Shown: positions 25,282 to 34,174, counted from the first letter of the stretch. The stretch: DNA of 64,000 bases from an uncultured bacterium (GCA_902801985.1 CADCKD010000005.1:1-64000), one strand, 5' to 3'. Numbers and translations: made by a program. The notes: generated by a model not told the origin, from the sequence alone.

Positions 25282-26013
25282 TTATAGCATTAAACCGCCT
25301 GCAACTTCAATTGCTTGACCTGTTACGTAATCTGTATCTAAAGCTAAGAATTTAACAACTTTAGCGATATCTTCAGGGGTACCAAATCTTTGCATAGGAA
25401 TTGCTTTTGCGTATTCTTCAATGTTTCCTAAGTTAGCAGTCATTGCAGTTTGGATAAATCCAGGGCATACAGCGTTTACTCTGATATTTCTTGAACCAAA
25501 TTCTTTTGCAAGAGTTTTAGTTAAACCAATCAAACCTGCTTTTGAAGCTGAATAATTCGCTTGGCCCGCATTACCGTGAACACCAACGATTGATGACATA
25601 TTGATAATTGAACCTTGTCTTGCCTTCATCATGTATTTGATAACAGCATGTGTTACATAATATGCAGAACCTAAGTTAATCTTAATAACTCTTTCCCATT
25701 GTTCAGCATCCATTCTTAAGAATAAACCGTCTTTTGTAATCCCTGCATTGTTTAATAAAATGTCGATATGTCCGTGTTCTTCAATCATTTTATCAACAGC
25801 AGCTTTGACTTGTTCATCATTTGATACGTCAAATTGATAAAACCATGCGTTTACACCCAAAGCTTTAATTTCGTCTATTGCAGGTTGTGCTGTTGCAGCA
25901 TCGCAAATATCATTGATGATGATGTCACATCCGTTATTAGCTAATTCTTTAGCACAGCTAAATCCGATTCCTCTTGAACCCCCTGTAATTAAAGCAATTT
26001 TTCTGTCTGTCAT
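25282..26013 (-). CDS. fabG: 3-oxoacyl-ACP reductase
   Basis: 243-aa short-chain dehydrogenase that reduces 3-oxoacyl-ACP with NADPH in the second step of fatty-acid elongation. The cofactor loop TGGSRGIG (residues 10-17), NNAG, the catalytic Ser in NMSSIVG and the YSASK pair (about Y153 and K157) are all present. Start has AAGGAGAAAGATT upstream. A TATAAT box at about 26057-26062 on the minus strand suggests its own promoter. Confidence 0.95.
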   Translation of the reverse strand: MTDRKIALITGGSRGIGFSCAKELANNGCDIIINDICDAATAQPAIDEIKALGVNAWFYQFDVSNDEQVKAAVDKMIEEHGHIDILLNNAGITKDGLFLRMDAEQWERVIKINLGSAYYVTHAVIKYMMKARQGSIINMSSIVGVHGNAGQANYSASKAGLIGLTKTLAKEFGSRNIRVNAVCPGFIQTAMTANLGNIEEYAKAIPMQRFGTPEDIAKVVKFLALDTDYVTGQAIEVAGGLML

Positions 26014-26141
26014 AATCTTTCTCCTTATTTATCATATAAAATCCCTCAATGGCTAAATTATACCATAAATATAAATTTGTAAAGGGAATTATTGAATATG
26101 AACCTGCAAGTTTTTCAGTGGATTTATGTGCAATCTTACAT

Positions 26142-26309
26142 TTATAACTCTATATTTTTTAATGCATATTCACAACATTGAATAATGAGATTGTTTAATG
26201 AAACCTCTTTATTTTGAGCAATTTTTTGCATTCTTTCGACTAGATCTAGAGGTAATCTAAAAGTTTTATTTATCATTTCCGGTTTTTCTATTTTAAATTT
26301 GTTATTCAT
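26142..26309 (-). CDS. Small ribbon-helix-helix DNA-binding protein
   Basis: A 55-aa frame too short for usual gene calling. It reads MNNKFKIEKPEMINKTFRLP and continues with a helix pair LVERMQKIAQNKEVSLNNLI typical of Arc/MetJ/CopG-like repressors: a short beta strand (KTFRLP) then two helices with the SLNNLI turn. Such dimers bind short palindromes. Two palindromes of ACACTT..AAGTGT type lie just upstream of its start, at 26310-26327 and 26358-26377, so it probably represses itself and perhaps the divergent exported-protein gene at 26424. No toxin gene is adjacent. Confidence 0.75.
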   Translation of the reverse strand: MNNKFKIEKPEMINKTFRLPLDLVERMQKIAQNKEVSLNNLIIQCCEYALKNIEL

Positions 26310-26377
26310 ACACTTTATTTTAAGTGTATTTTAACATAATTTATATACTCCAATTTTACACTTAATTTAATAAGTGC
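26310..26377. promoter_or_regulatory. Paired operator-like palindromes
   Basis: ACACTT-N6-AAGTGT (26310-26327) and ACACTT-N8-AAGTGC (26358-26377) share half-sites. They lie between a ribbon-helix-helix gene and the divergent gene at 26424, the usual setting for operators of such repressors. Confidence 0.6.
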
Positions 26378-26423
26378 AATATATTAATATTTTATGTTAT
26401 ATTATACAAGAAAGGAGTATTAA

Positions 26424-26894
26424 ATGAAAAAGATTATTACGTTGTTGCTGGTATTTTTATTATTGCAAATGCATGCATTTGCTTTGAATGTACCTTCCGG
26501 TACCTTGGTTGTTGTTCAACCGCAAAAAATAATAGATGCTGATGATTTAAAAATAGGTGATGATGTCAAATTTGCTGTTGTGCAACCTGTAAAAGTGAAT
26601 AATAAAACTGTATTACCAATAGGTACAGAAGTTTTGGCAAAAGTTACTAAAAAGAAGAACAATTGTGTGTTAGGTATTCCAGGAAATATTCAGGTTGGTG
26701 AATTCAGTATAATTACGCAAAATAATGATATTATACGATTATCGGGAACAGTTTCCGATGAAGGAAATAACAGATATTGGGCTAATGTAGGATGGATATT
26801 TGTTTTTCCATTGCTTTTTATCAAAGGTGATGACGGAAAAATTCGACAGGAAACAACGCATATGCTATATACTGTTGAGGATATAGAGCTGTAA
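26424..26894 (+). CDS. Exported hypothetical protein
   Basis: 156-aa protein with a clear signal peptide (MKKIITLLLVFLLLQMHAFA). The mature part reads as a small beta-rich domain (SGTLVVVQPQKIIDADDLKI, LPIGTEVLAKVTKKKN) ending with a hydrophobic patch WIFVFPLLFIKGDDGK. No family is recognised. AAAGGAG eight bases before the ATG supports the start. It is divergent from the ribbon-helix-helix gene and may be its target. Confidence 0.75.
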   Translation: MKKIITLLLVFLLLQMHAFALNVPSGTLVVVQPQKIIDADDLKIGDDVKFAVVQPVKVNNKTVLPIGTEVLAKVTKKKNNCVLGIPGNIQVGEFSIITQNNDIIRLSGTVSDEGNNRYWANVGWIFVFPLLFIKGDDGKIRQETTHMLYTVEDIEL

Positions 26895-26896
26895 AT

Positions 26897-26928
26897 AAAA
26901 ACGCCTTGCTTGTATGCAAGGCGTTTTT
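26897..26928. terminator. Bidirectional terminator
   Basis: AAAAACGCCTTGC / GCAAGGCGTTTTT stem between the exported-protein gene and convergent fabD. Confidence 0.88.
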
Positions 26929-26940
26929 ATTTATTGTATC

Positions 26941-27888
26941 TTATATCTTTGCAAGTTGTTCATTCAAAGCTTGAACTGTCGTTTCTAAAGATTCTTTATC
27001 GTACACGTTGTATACGGTAGATTCCGGCGTGATTTTTTTGCATAATCCGGCCAAAACCTTACCCGGCCCGATTTCTACAAATGTATCAACTCCGTTGTGT
27101 ACCATATTTTCAATTGTTTGTGTCCAGTGAACTGATGTGCAGATTTGTCGTGGCATTTTGTTTCTAAAGTCTTCTGCTGAAATTGTTGCAGCTCCATCAA
27201 CGTTTGTAACAACAGGAATAGAAGCGCTTGATAAATCTAAATCAGAAACAAATTTAGAGAATTCTTTGCTTGCTCCCTCTAAAAATTTAGAGTGAAATGC
27301 TCCTGAAACCGCCAATGGAACAACTCTTCTTGCTCCGGCTTCAAGAAGTAATTCTCCTGCTTTTGCTACTGCATTTTCTTCTCCTGTTAATACAATTTGA
27401 ACAGGGGAATTGTAGTTTGCGATATCAACATAGCCTAGTGAAGACGCTTCTTCTATTGCTTTTTCAACCGAACCTGCAGGGGCATTTAATACAGCGGCCA
27501 TTGTCCCGCCTTTTACTTCACTCATTAGCTCTGCTCTTTTTTGTATTGCCTTTAATGTCGTATCTAAATCCATGACATCAGATGCATACATTGCGCAATA
27601 CTCTCCCAAGCTGTGTCCTGCTGTAAATATAGGTTTAATTTTTACTCTTGATTTCAGAACTTCTAATGCCGCAATTGACATTGTCACAATTGCAGGTTGA
27701 GTATTTATTGTTTGTTTTAAATCTTCTTCAGGCCCGTTAAAGCATATATTTGTAATATCTTTCCCTAAAACTTCATCAGCTCTGTTGAAAACTGTTTTAG
27801 CTTCTTGGTAATTGTCATATAAGTCTTTTCCCATACCAACAATTTGGGCTCCTTGTCCGGGGAAAATGAATGCAATCTTTTTAACCAT
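26941..27888 (-). CDS. fabD: Malonyl-CoA-ACP transacylase
   Basis: 315-aa enzyme that loads malonyl groups onto ACP. The N-terminal FPGQGAQIVGMG, the nucleophile GHSLGEY (Ser near 93) and the C-terminal GAFHSKFL histidine region match the family. GAGGGA lies ten bases before the ATG. It is the most upstream of the four fatty-acid genes on this strand. Confidence 0.95.
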   Translation of the reverse strand: MVKKIAFIFPGQGAQIVGMGKDLYDNYQEAKTVFNRADEVLGKDITNICFNGPEEDLKQTINTQPAIVTMSIAALEVLKSRVKIKPIFTAGHSLGEYCAMYASDVMDLDTTLKAIQKRAELMSEVKGGTMAAVLNAPAGSVEKAIEEASSLGYVDIANYNSPVQIVLTGEENAVAKAGELLLEAGARRVVPLAVSGAFHSKFLEGASKEFSKFVSDLDLSSASIPVVTNVDGAATISAEDFRNKMPRQICTSVHWTQTIENMVHNGVDTFVEIGPGKVLAGLCKKITPESTVYNVYDKESLETTVQALNEQLAKI

Positions 27889-27978
27889 ACCTTTTATATC
27901 CCTCTTTAATATTTTTCTATTTGAAATTATATAATAAACAATAAAAAAGTAAATTATATGTATTTTTAACTTTTATCT

Positions 27979-28467
27979 TCAATCGCATTTAGGGTTCCCA
28001 AAGGGGAGCATTTGAGGGTTGAGCTTATAATAATTTGGCATGCGGTTTTCTTTTTTGAGGTCATGTTTTTCAAGATGTTTAATTTGGTTATATTTATTTT
28101 TTTGTGTTCTGTTAAGTATTGATTTTAGGTCTGCATCTTCGTTGTGTGATAATTTCCTTATGTCATTTTCTAACTTTTTTATTATGTTTTTGTTTGGGTT
28201 TTGTTTTTTGTTTTCATTTAATATTTCTTTTAAAGCATTCTTATAAAGTGGGGAATATTTTGTTGTTATTTGTTCGTATAAACATCTTTGTTCGGGGGAC
28301 AAATTCAGGGAATTAAATATTGTGGATTTATCGTTTATAACTGCTTGGAAATATTCGTAGTATTTTTCGTTTGAAATATTACTATTTTGGTTGTATGGCT
28401 CTGCAAATGTTGTTTGCGGGGTCAGCAACAAGATTAGTATAAACAATTTTTTAAAAAAATATTTCAT
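27979..28467 (-). CDS. Exported hypothetical protein, Spy/CpxP-like length
   Basis: About 162 aa with a signal peptide (MKYFFKKLFILILLLTPQTT, cleaved near FAEP). The mature part is basic, helical and Lys/Asn-rich, with SLNLSPEQRCLYEQ, which resembles the LTxxQ motif of periplasmic Spy/CpxP chaperones in spirit; the match is weak. The start is moved to 28467 because the earlier residues would sit before the export signal. No strong ribosome-binding site is visible. Divergent from the mini-RNase III gene. Confidence 0.65.
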   Translation of the reverse strand: MKYFFKKLFILILLLTPQTTFAEPYNQNSNISNEKYYEYFQAVINDKSTIFNSLNLSPEQRCLYEQITTKYSPLYKNALKEILNENKKQNPNKNIIKKLENDIRKLSHNEDADLKSILNRTQKNKYNQIKHLEKHDLKKENRMPNYYKLNPQMLPFGNPKCD

Positions 28468-28550
28468 ATTTAAAGGCCCATTAAAATATTTTTTACTTCT
28501 CAAAAAAAAAATAAAATACAACACTCGGATATTTGTAGTAAAATCTTCCT

Positions 28551-28913
28551 ATGGAAGAAATAAACTTGAGAAATTATGCATATCTTGGCGATGCAGTTTG
28601 GGAATTATTTATCAGGGAAAAAACAATTCTCAAGACGAATAATTCAAAAAAATTGCATCAGATTACTACATCACTTGTAAAAACTCAGTTCCAAAGCGAA
28701 TTGCTGCATTTTTTGGATGAACATTTAACTGATGATGAACAAGAAATTTCAAGACGTGCAAGAAATTTGCAGATTCCTGTGGGCAGAAGGAGTATGCAAT
28801 CTGAATACAGGCAAGCTACCGCATTTGAGGCGCTTATCGGTTGGTGGTACACTCACGATAAATTGAGGTATAACGAAGTTTTGGATTTGTTAGAACCTAA
28901 AATTACTTTTTAA
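28551..28913 (+). CDS. mrnC: Mini-ribonuclease III
   Basis: 120-aa RNase III catalytic domain lacking the double-stranded-RNA-binding domain. In Bacillus this enzyme matures 23S rRNA ends, and cyanobacteria also have it. The signature NLRNYAYLGDAVWELF is present with the acidic residues for metal binding, and a second acidic region EALIGWWY. TAAAAT ends exactly 6 nt before the ATG and there is no Shine-Dalgarno, so the mRNA is predicted to be leaderless. Confidence 0.88.
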   Translation: MEEINLRNYAYLGDAVWELFIREKTILKTNNSKKLHQITTSLVKTQFQSELLHFLDEHLTDDEQEISRRARNLQIPVGRRSMQSEYRQATAFEALIGWWYTHDKLRYNEVLDLLEPKITF

Positions 28914-28999
28914 TGTAACAGTATTTACAAATTTTAAAAAATATTATAATATAATTTCGGTCGTGTAAGAAGAGATTAGAGTTTAATAGGAGGATTAAA

Positions 29000-29632
29000 A
29001 TGGAATGTTTTAAAAAGTATCTTGTTGAATTTATCGGGGCATTTTTCTTGATATTTACAATAGGAGCGACAGCTGCATTTGGCGGTCCTGGTGTTATTGC
29101 ACCTTTAGCAATAGGTTTTGCATTAATGGTAATGGTTTATGCAGGCGGATATATTTCCGGCGGTCATTATAACCCTGCAGTTTCTTTGGCTGCTGTCGTA
29201 AGAGGAGCATTGCCTGCTAAAGAATGGATTCCTTATGCTGTATTCCAAATTTTAGGCGGTGTTGCTGCAGCTTATGTTGTTAAATTGTTAGGTGCAGCTC
29301 CGGCATGTCCTGCTGTACCGTTCGATATTTGGGGTGTTATTGCAGGTGAATTATTATTTACATTTGCGTTATGCTATGTAGTATTAATGACTGCAACATC
29401 TTCAAAAACTGCAGGTAATTCATATTACGGATTAGCAATCGGTTCAACTGTAATGGTTGGTGCATTCGCTGTTGGCGGAATTTGCATGGGCGCATTCAAT
29501 CCTGCTGTTGCTATTTCTGCTTTAGTTTTGGGTTCATGCTGCTGCTGGAAGTTTGTATGCTTGACTGTCTTAATGAACCTTGTTGCAGGCGCATTAGCAG
29601 GTATTGTGTACAAGTTCTTGAATGACGATTAA
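29000..29632 (+). CDS. MIP-family channel (aquaporin-like)
   Basis: 210-aa membrane protein with six hydrophobic spans and two NPA loops: GGHYNPAVSLA (about 54-64) and GAFNPAVAIS (about 162-171). The family passes water or small neutral solutes. The second loop lacks the arginine that follows NPA in nearly all aquaporins and glycerol facilitators and forms the selectivity filter; here it is valine. The cysteine-rich stretch GSCCCW follows at about 175. AGGAGG nine bases upstream supports the start. Substrate may therefore differ from water or glycerol. A terminator follows. Confidence 0.88.
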   Translation: MECFKKYLVEFIGAFFLIFTIGATAAFGGPGVIAPLAIGFALMVMVYAGGYISGGHYNPAVSLAAVVRGALPAKEWIPYAVFQILGGVAAAYVVKLLGAAPACPAVPFDIWGVIAGELLFTFALCYVVLMTATSSKTAGNSYYGLAIGSTVMVGAFAVGGICMGAFNPAVAISALVLGSCCCWKFVCLTVLMNLVAGALAGIVYKFLNDD

Positions 29633-29650
29633 TTTGTTGTTTTTGATAAA

Positions 29651-29685
29651 AAAGAGTCCTTTGTATTTTACAAAGGGCTCTTTTC
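29651..29685 (+). terminator. Terminator of the MIP channel gene
   Basis: AAGAGTCCTTTGTA / TACAAAGGGCTCTT stem with one mismatch, then TTTT. Confidence 0.8.
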
Positions 29686-29733
29686 AATTACATAAATGAT
29701 TGATTTTCTAAAAAAAAATATTAAAATATTTGT

Positions 29734-30459
29734 ATGAGAAAGTTTTTATGTACTTTAATTTTAATTTCATTTGTTTCTGTTGCTCCTAGTTGGGGTGCTT
29801 TTTGGAATAGAAATAAATCTCAACAGGCGCAAACTCAAAATTCGCAAAATCAATCTGCGCCGGTTCCTCAAAATCAGCAAACCTCTCAACAAACATCATA
29901 CCCTCAAGATGTTGACGGAAATCCTATATCTGAAGGTGAATATATCGATATTGATAATATCGATATTGAAAAGATGTATAGAGATATGCCTGTTCCGAAT
30001 TTTAAATATATTCATAATATTGACCCTGATGAATATCAAGATACAATGTATTCAACTTGGTCTCCGTATCCTTTGTTCAGGTTAACGGCTCCGTTATTTT
30101 TTAAATCTGTTGCTATTCAACCGGGGTATTATTTGTTAACCCCTCGTGAACACGAAGGAAAGTGGTATATTCTTTTTAAAGAAGCAGGAAAGGTTAAATA
30201 TATTGTTCCTTGCTATAAAAAAGAAATGGTGCCAATGAATTTTTATAAAAATAATTTGCCTCAAATAAAAATGACTACCCCTCAAAAAATCAGAGAAAAA
30301 GCTTTGCAATTTGTGGGCAAACATTTTGATTCATCTAAGCGAAAACCTATACCTGATACATATTTGGATGCGACAGATTTAGATAATAACTTTATATCTT
30401 TGATTGTGTATTGGGGAAATTATAGGTATTATTTTGTGTTACGTTCGATACAGTTGTAG
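29734..30459 (+). CDS. Exported hypothetical protein
   Basis: 241-aa protein with a signal peptide (MRKFLCTLILISFVSVAPSW, cleavage near GA-FW). Residues 28-60 are low-complexity Gln/Asn/Ser-rich. The rest is Tyr/Pro-rich (YSTWSPYPLFRLTAPLFFK) with a beta-rich look and no known domain. TAAAAT (29722-29727) ends exactly 6 nt before the ATG with TTGATT 16 nt further up, so it is predicted leaderless. The parvulin gene follows after 51 nt. Confidence 0.7.
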   Translation: MRKFLCTLILISFVSVAPSWGAFWNRNKSQQAQTQNSQNQSAPVPQNQQTSQQTSYPQDVDGNPISEGEYIDIDNIDIEKMYRDMPVPNFKYIHNIDPDEYQDTMYSTWSPYPLFRLTAPLFFKSVAIQPGYYLLTPREHEGKWYILFKEAGKVKYIVPCYKKEMVPMNFYKNNLPQIKMTTPQKIREKALQFVGKHFDSSKRKPIPDTYLDATDLDNNFISLIVYWGNYRYYFVLRSIQL

Positions 30460-30510
30460 TATTTATTTTTATCTTTTTTCAATGTAAAATGGGGAAAATA
30501 GGAGAGAAAA

Positions 30511-31377
30511 ATGAAAAATATACTTAGTCTTTTGGTTGTGTTGGCTATTTTTATTAGCGGGGTTAATCTTAGTTCCTATGCTGACATATACACGGCTGAT
30601 GGTGTGTACTCTACAGAACAACTTGAAAAATCCGTAAAACAGAATAAAAAAGCACTCAAAGAAAATAAAAAACTTCAAAAACAACAAATTAAAGCTCAAA
30701 AAGAGCAAGAAAAAAATCAAAAAAAATTGGAAAAAGCTCAGCAAAAAGCTTTGAAAAAACAGGCTAAAATTGAAGCCGAAAAACAAAATTTGAATCCGGA
30801 AAAACCGGTTGCTTTAACTAAAAAAGAGCAGAAGAAAGCTCAAAAACAATCTCAAAAAGAGGCTAAAAAGTTGGCAAAAGCTGAGAAAAAAGCTCAAAAG
30901 AATTTAAAAACGAAAAATACAACACCTGAAGATGAAAATGCAAAAAATACAAATGTAAAAGTTTCCAGTCCTATTTCATCAAGTCCGGATTATGGAATGG
31001 ATACGCCAATCGGTCGTGAGTTGAAATTACTTGAGCGTTCTTCTTCTCTAAAGAAACGTTCTGCACTTGCGATGAAGTTAAATCCGAATTTAGATGTGAG
31101 AGAAGTCAGAGCAAGTCATATTTTAGTTAAAACACGTAAAGAAGCAGTTGCCCTAAAAAAAGATATTGAAAGCGGCAGCATATCATTTGAAGAAGCTGCT
31201 AAAAAATACTCTCTTTGCCCGTCAAGTGTGAAAGGTGGGGACTTAGGCTTTTTCACCAGAGATAAAATGGAACCTCAATTTTCTGAAACAGCGTTTGATA
31301 CAAAAATGGGTACGATATCAAATCCCGTCGGTACAAAGTTTGGCTGGCATTTGATTAAACCAACAGATAAAAGATAG
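30511..31377 (+). CDS. Exported parvulin-type peptidyl-prolyl isomerase
   Basis: 288-aa protein with an N-terminal signal (MKNILSLLVVLAIFISGVNL), a long Lys/Gln/Glu-rich coiled-coil (about 35-135), and a C-terminal PpiC rotamase domain (about 195-288) with ASHILVKTRKEA, CPSSVKGGDLGFF and VGTKFGWHLIK. Such enzymes help fold exported proteins outside the inner membrane. The highly basic coiled-coil could bind acidic partners or anchor the enzyme to the cell wall. GGAGAG lies just before the ATG. A strong terminator follows. Confidence 0.87.
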   Translation: MKNILSLLVVLAIFISGVNLSSYADIYTADGVYSTEQLEKSVKQNKKALKENKKLQKQQIKAQKEQEKNQKKLEKAQQKALKKQAKIEAEKQNLNPEKPVALTKKEQKKAQKQSQKEAKKLAKAEKKAQKNLKTKNTTPEDENAKNTNVKVSSPISSSPDYGMDTPIGRELKLLERSSSLKKRSALAMKLNPNLDVREVRASHILVKTRKEAVALKKDIESGSISFEEAAKKYSLCPSSVKGGDLGFFTRDKMEPQFSETAFDTKMGTISNPVGTKFGWHLIKPTDKR

Positions 31378-31390
31378 TTAAAAATAAAAA

Positions 31391-31429
31391 GCTAAAAGAA
31401 CTTCTATTATTGGAAGTTCTTTTAGTTTT
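31391..31429 (+). terminator. Terminator of the parvulin gene
   Basis: CTAAAAGAACTTC / GAAGTTCTTTTAG stem with T-run after it. Confidence 0.82.
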
Positions 31430-31512
31430 GTAAATTTTTATCTGTATGCTTAGCAACATTTTTTTTTATATCTTTTAATACCCGTGTAGTGATTATGAAA
31501 GGAATGTATAAA

Positions 31513-32646
31513 ATGCGAATTTATCCAATTACCCAAAATTATTCTCAAAATTATAATAGAAATAATCAAAATCAATCAGTACAAAGCTCAGTAGCTTTTA
31601 CAGGTATTCGTGGAGATAAAATTGTTAGTGATTTAGCAAAATTTGAAGATGTAAAATTGGCAGATGTTATGAAAGATTTAAAAGGTGCTTTTGGTTTAAA
31701 AACCGACAAAGTTGAAGATGTTATTGAGTCTTTACTTGCTGCAGTTAAAGCCGGTTTTAATAAAGAAGCAGTCACTGCCGAAGAGTTAAAAGTAACTAAA
31801 TCTTCTTTGGAACGTGCAGAACAAAAAGCAAAAGATGCGCAAGAAGATATAGCAGATTTAAAAGAAGTATTTTCAGGCACAATTAAGGCTAAAACAGTTG
31901 CACTTAAAGAAAAAGAAGCAGAACTTAAAAAAGCTCAAGAATTTGCAGATAAATTCAAACCAATGTCAACAGTCAAATCTGTTGACGAACTTGGAGCTAT
32001 TATGCCTAATGAAGCAATAAAAGTTGCCAATGAGTTTAAAGAAAGTAAGTCAAAAGCAGCTCAAAGTATGATGGATTTTCTGTTAACAGGAAAAGGACAA
32101 GAAGAATTTTTATCTCAATTAGAACGAAATAATATAATCAGCAAAGCAAGACGAGATGGTTTAGCTGATATTCCTGAGGTAGATGAAGCTTTAAAACATG
32201 TATATACGGATATAAGTCATAATTTTATCCTTGACGTTATTAAAAACTCTCTTAAAACCTGTTCTAAAGGGGATTATGTTTTAAGTAATGCTATGAGTGA
32301 ACAAATTAAAAAGAATGCTGCCGCTATATTGCTTCCTAATGTCGATGAAAGGTATATCCCTAGGATTTCCGGTTTAAAACCTGATGTCCCAAAATTTGTT
32401 GATGGAAAAGTCGCAGAGGTAATAAAAGAGGTACAAGAATTTTATAGAAGTCTTAAACCTGCAAAAGAAAAATTTTTAAGGTCGATAGAGAAAAATTCCG
32501 AAATCGAAAAAACTGAATTTGTTTCTGTTCCCGGTATTCCATATAGAACGGGATATGTTATAACATATAAAGATGCCAGTATAAAAGCGCATTTTCAGAG
32601 CTTAGATAATATAATTGAGTCTAATAGATACGGCTGGTATAACTAA
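31513..32646 (+). CDS. Hypothetical coiled-coil protein with I-x-PI N-terminus
   Basis: 377-aa protein beginning MRIYPITQNYSQNYNRNNQN and reaching VAFTGIRGDK, the same layout as the starts at 24267 and 54999. A coiled-coil lies at about 90-155 (Lys/Glu/Ala-rich). The C-terminal half has no recognised domain. Start 31513 is preferred because AAAGGA lies nine bases upstream; earlier in-frame ATGs overlap that site. There is no signal peptide or membrane span. A terminator follows. Function unknown. Confidence 0.72.
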   Translation: MRIYPITQNYSQNYNRNNQNQSVQSSVAFTGIRGDKIVSDLAKFEDVKLADVMKDLKGAFGLKTDKVEDVIESLLAAVKAGFNKEAVTAEELKVTKSSLERAEQKAKDAQEDIADLKEVFSGTIKAKTVALKEKEAELKKAQEFADKFKPMSTVKSVDELGAIMPNEAIKVANEFKESKSKAAQSMMDFLLTGKGQEEFLSQLERNNIISKARRDGLADIPEVDEALKHVYTDISHNFILDVIKNSLKTCSKGDYVLSNAMSEQIKKNAAAILLPNVDERYIPRISGLKPDVPKFVDGKVAEVIKEVQEFYRSLKPAKEKFLRSIEKNSEIEKTEFVSVPGIPYRTGYVITYKDASIKAHFQSLDNIIESNRYGWYN

Positions 32647-32662
32647 GCATATAAAATAGTGA

Positions 32663-32698
32663 AAAGCGGATACAAAAAAAATTGTATCCGCTTTTTTT
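32663..32698 (+). terminator. Terminator
   Basis: AAAAGCGGATACAA / TTGTATCCGCTTTT stem followed by a T-run, downstream of the hypothetical gene. Confidence 0.88.
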
Positions 32699-32743
32699 AT
32701 TTGTAATATAATAAAGCAAGAAGGTATAAAGGAGTTTTAATAT

Positions 32744-33256
32744 ATGGATTTTTTGAAATTGGCTCATGAACGTTATTCTTGCAGGAAATTTTCGAATAAG
32801 CCTGTCGAGCAAGATAAGATTGATAAAATCATAGAAGCAGGCATGATTGCACCTACGGCAATAAATGCACAACCTTTTAAAATCTGGGTTATAAAATCAG
32901 AAAACGAAGTTAAAAAAGTGGCTCAGGCGACTCCGTTTATGTTTGGGACTTCATTAGTTTTTGCAGTTGGAGCGAAAAATGCGGGTGCTTATGTGAGAAA
33001 TTTCGATGGGAAAAATTTTGCTGAAATAGATGCTTCAATTGCAGCTACTCAAATGATGTTGGAAATTCAAGATTTGGGTCTTGGCACAACTTGGGTCGGC
33101 CATTTCGATCCTGTTAAGTTAAAGGAACTTTTCCCTCAAATGACAGATTATGAAATTGTTGCGTTGTTCCCAATCGGGTACCCTGCTGAAGATGCCAAAC
33201 CATCTGACAGGCATGAGGCTTCTAAGCCATTAGAAGAAATGGTTGAAGTATTGTAA
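32744..33256 (+). CDS. Nitroreductase-family flavoprotein
   Basis: 170-aa FMN-dependent oxidoreductase of the small nitroreductase type, including the N-terminal FMN/phosphate motif ERYSCRKFSNKP, MIAPTAINAQPFKIWV and the GLGTTWVGHF region. Members reduce nitro groups, quinones or flavins using NAD(P)H; the true substrate is not evident. AAGGAG before the ATG supports the start. It is a single-gene unit ended by the terminator at 33355. Confidence 0.9.
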   Translation: MDFLKLAHERYSCRKFSNKPVEQDKIDKIIEAGMIAPTAINAQPFKIWVIKSENEVKKVAQATPFMFGTSLVFAVGAKNAGAYVRNFDGKNFAEIDASIAATQMMLEIQDLGLGTTWVGHFDPVKLKELFPQMTDYEIVALFPIGYPAEDAKPSDRHEASKPLEEMVEVL

Positions 33257-33354
33257 ATAAAAAATGATATTATTTAATTTTAGGGGTTGAAATTTCTAAA
33301 AAATAGTAAATAATATTAATAGCAGCATGTTCTGCGTTTTAAGTTCATCATACG

Positions 33355-33387
33355 AATGGAAAGGGCCGACGAGGCCCTTTCCATTTT
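33355..33387. terminator. Bidirectional terminator
   Basis: AATGGAAAGGGCC / GGCCCTTTCCATT stem with A/T flanks, between the convergent nitroreductase and prepilin genes. Confidence 0.9.
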
Positions 33388-33409
33388 GTTATATTTTTAA
33401 ATTTATAGG

Positions 33410-34132
33410 TTATTTCGTTTTTTGCAGAATAGCTCTTGCAGCATTTGTTCCGGGTTCTACTGTGCCGTCATGAAAAACGATTGGGTATATATCAGTTGTG
33501 CGGTTAAAATCAGAAGAAACTTCACATTCTGCAGCAACGTCAAGGTCATCTGTGTTGCCATCTGCGCATGCAACTTCTTTATTTGGTAATGTCGGACCAT
33601 TAACATCTATAAATGCATAACATTGGGAACCTAACGATTTATTTTTTGTTTCACCCTCTTTATATGTTACTCCTCGTCCTAAAGGAATAGTACAACCCTT
33701 CATATTTTTGTTGAATACCAACATGGATCCATCTGATAGTAACACGTGTGCCGCATTATCCGCCGTAGGCATACCATTTGGAGCTGTACCTTCTACTATT
33801 CCTGACGGAGTATAATTCTCAGGCATGCCAAAACTCAATTTGTGACCCGCTAATGTACCGTTTAAAATAGCACATAGGGTATAAGTAGACTCCGGAGCAT
33901 CTGATATTGCAACGCATTCGCTGACATCTCCATAACTAAAATCATATCTTTCCTGTGCAATTTTACCGGCTTGGCTTAAAGTGGAAAGTATTTTTTTGTA
34001 TTGGCTTCTAAATCTTGCAGAATTTGTATTCGCAATTAACGTAGGTATTGTCATTGCTGCAACAACACCTATAATACCGAGAGTAATAAGTACCTCAGCT
34101 AAAGTGAACCCAAACTTTTTCATGTTTTCCAT
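33410..34132 (-). CDS. Type IV pilin-like prepilin (N-methylated)
   Basis: 240-aa prepilin with a short basic leader and the class III signal KKFG-FTLAEVLITLGIIG: cleavage after Gly and methylation of Phe by prepilin peptidase, with Glu at +5. The hydrophobic helix that follows would pack in a pilus or pseudopilus. The large C-terminal domain has six cysteines and a SDGSMLVF region. It is longer than typical major pilins, so it is probably a minor pilin or pseudopilin. It could work with PilM-N and PilO encoded at 37.6-39.9 kb. Start is either 34132 or 9 nt later. Confidence 0.85.
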   Translation of the reverse strand: MENMKKFGFTLAEVLITLGIIGVVAAMTIPTLIANTNSARFRSQYKKILSTLSQAGKIAQERYDFSYGDVSECVAISDAPESTYTLCAILNGTLAGHKLSFGMPENYTPSGIVEGTAPNGMPTADNAAHVLLSDGSMLVFNKNMKGCTIPLGRGVTYKEGETKNKSLGSQCYAFIDVNGPTLPNKEVACADGNTDDLDVAAECEVSSDFNRTTDIYPIVFHDGTVEPGTNAARAILQKTK

Positions 34133-34174
34133 TCTTACATGATAACTCTTTTTTTAGGGTGTGTCAATCCATGC

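Noticed and set aside
22344-27888. A single fab operon
   Set aside because: fabD, fabG, acpP and fabF lie on one strand, but plus-strand genes and bidirectional terminators (25231, 26897) separate fabD, fabG and acpP, so one transcript is not possible across all four.
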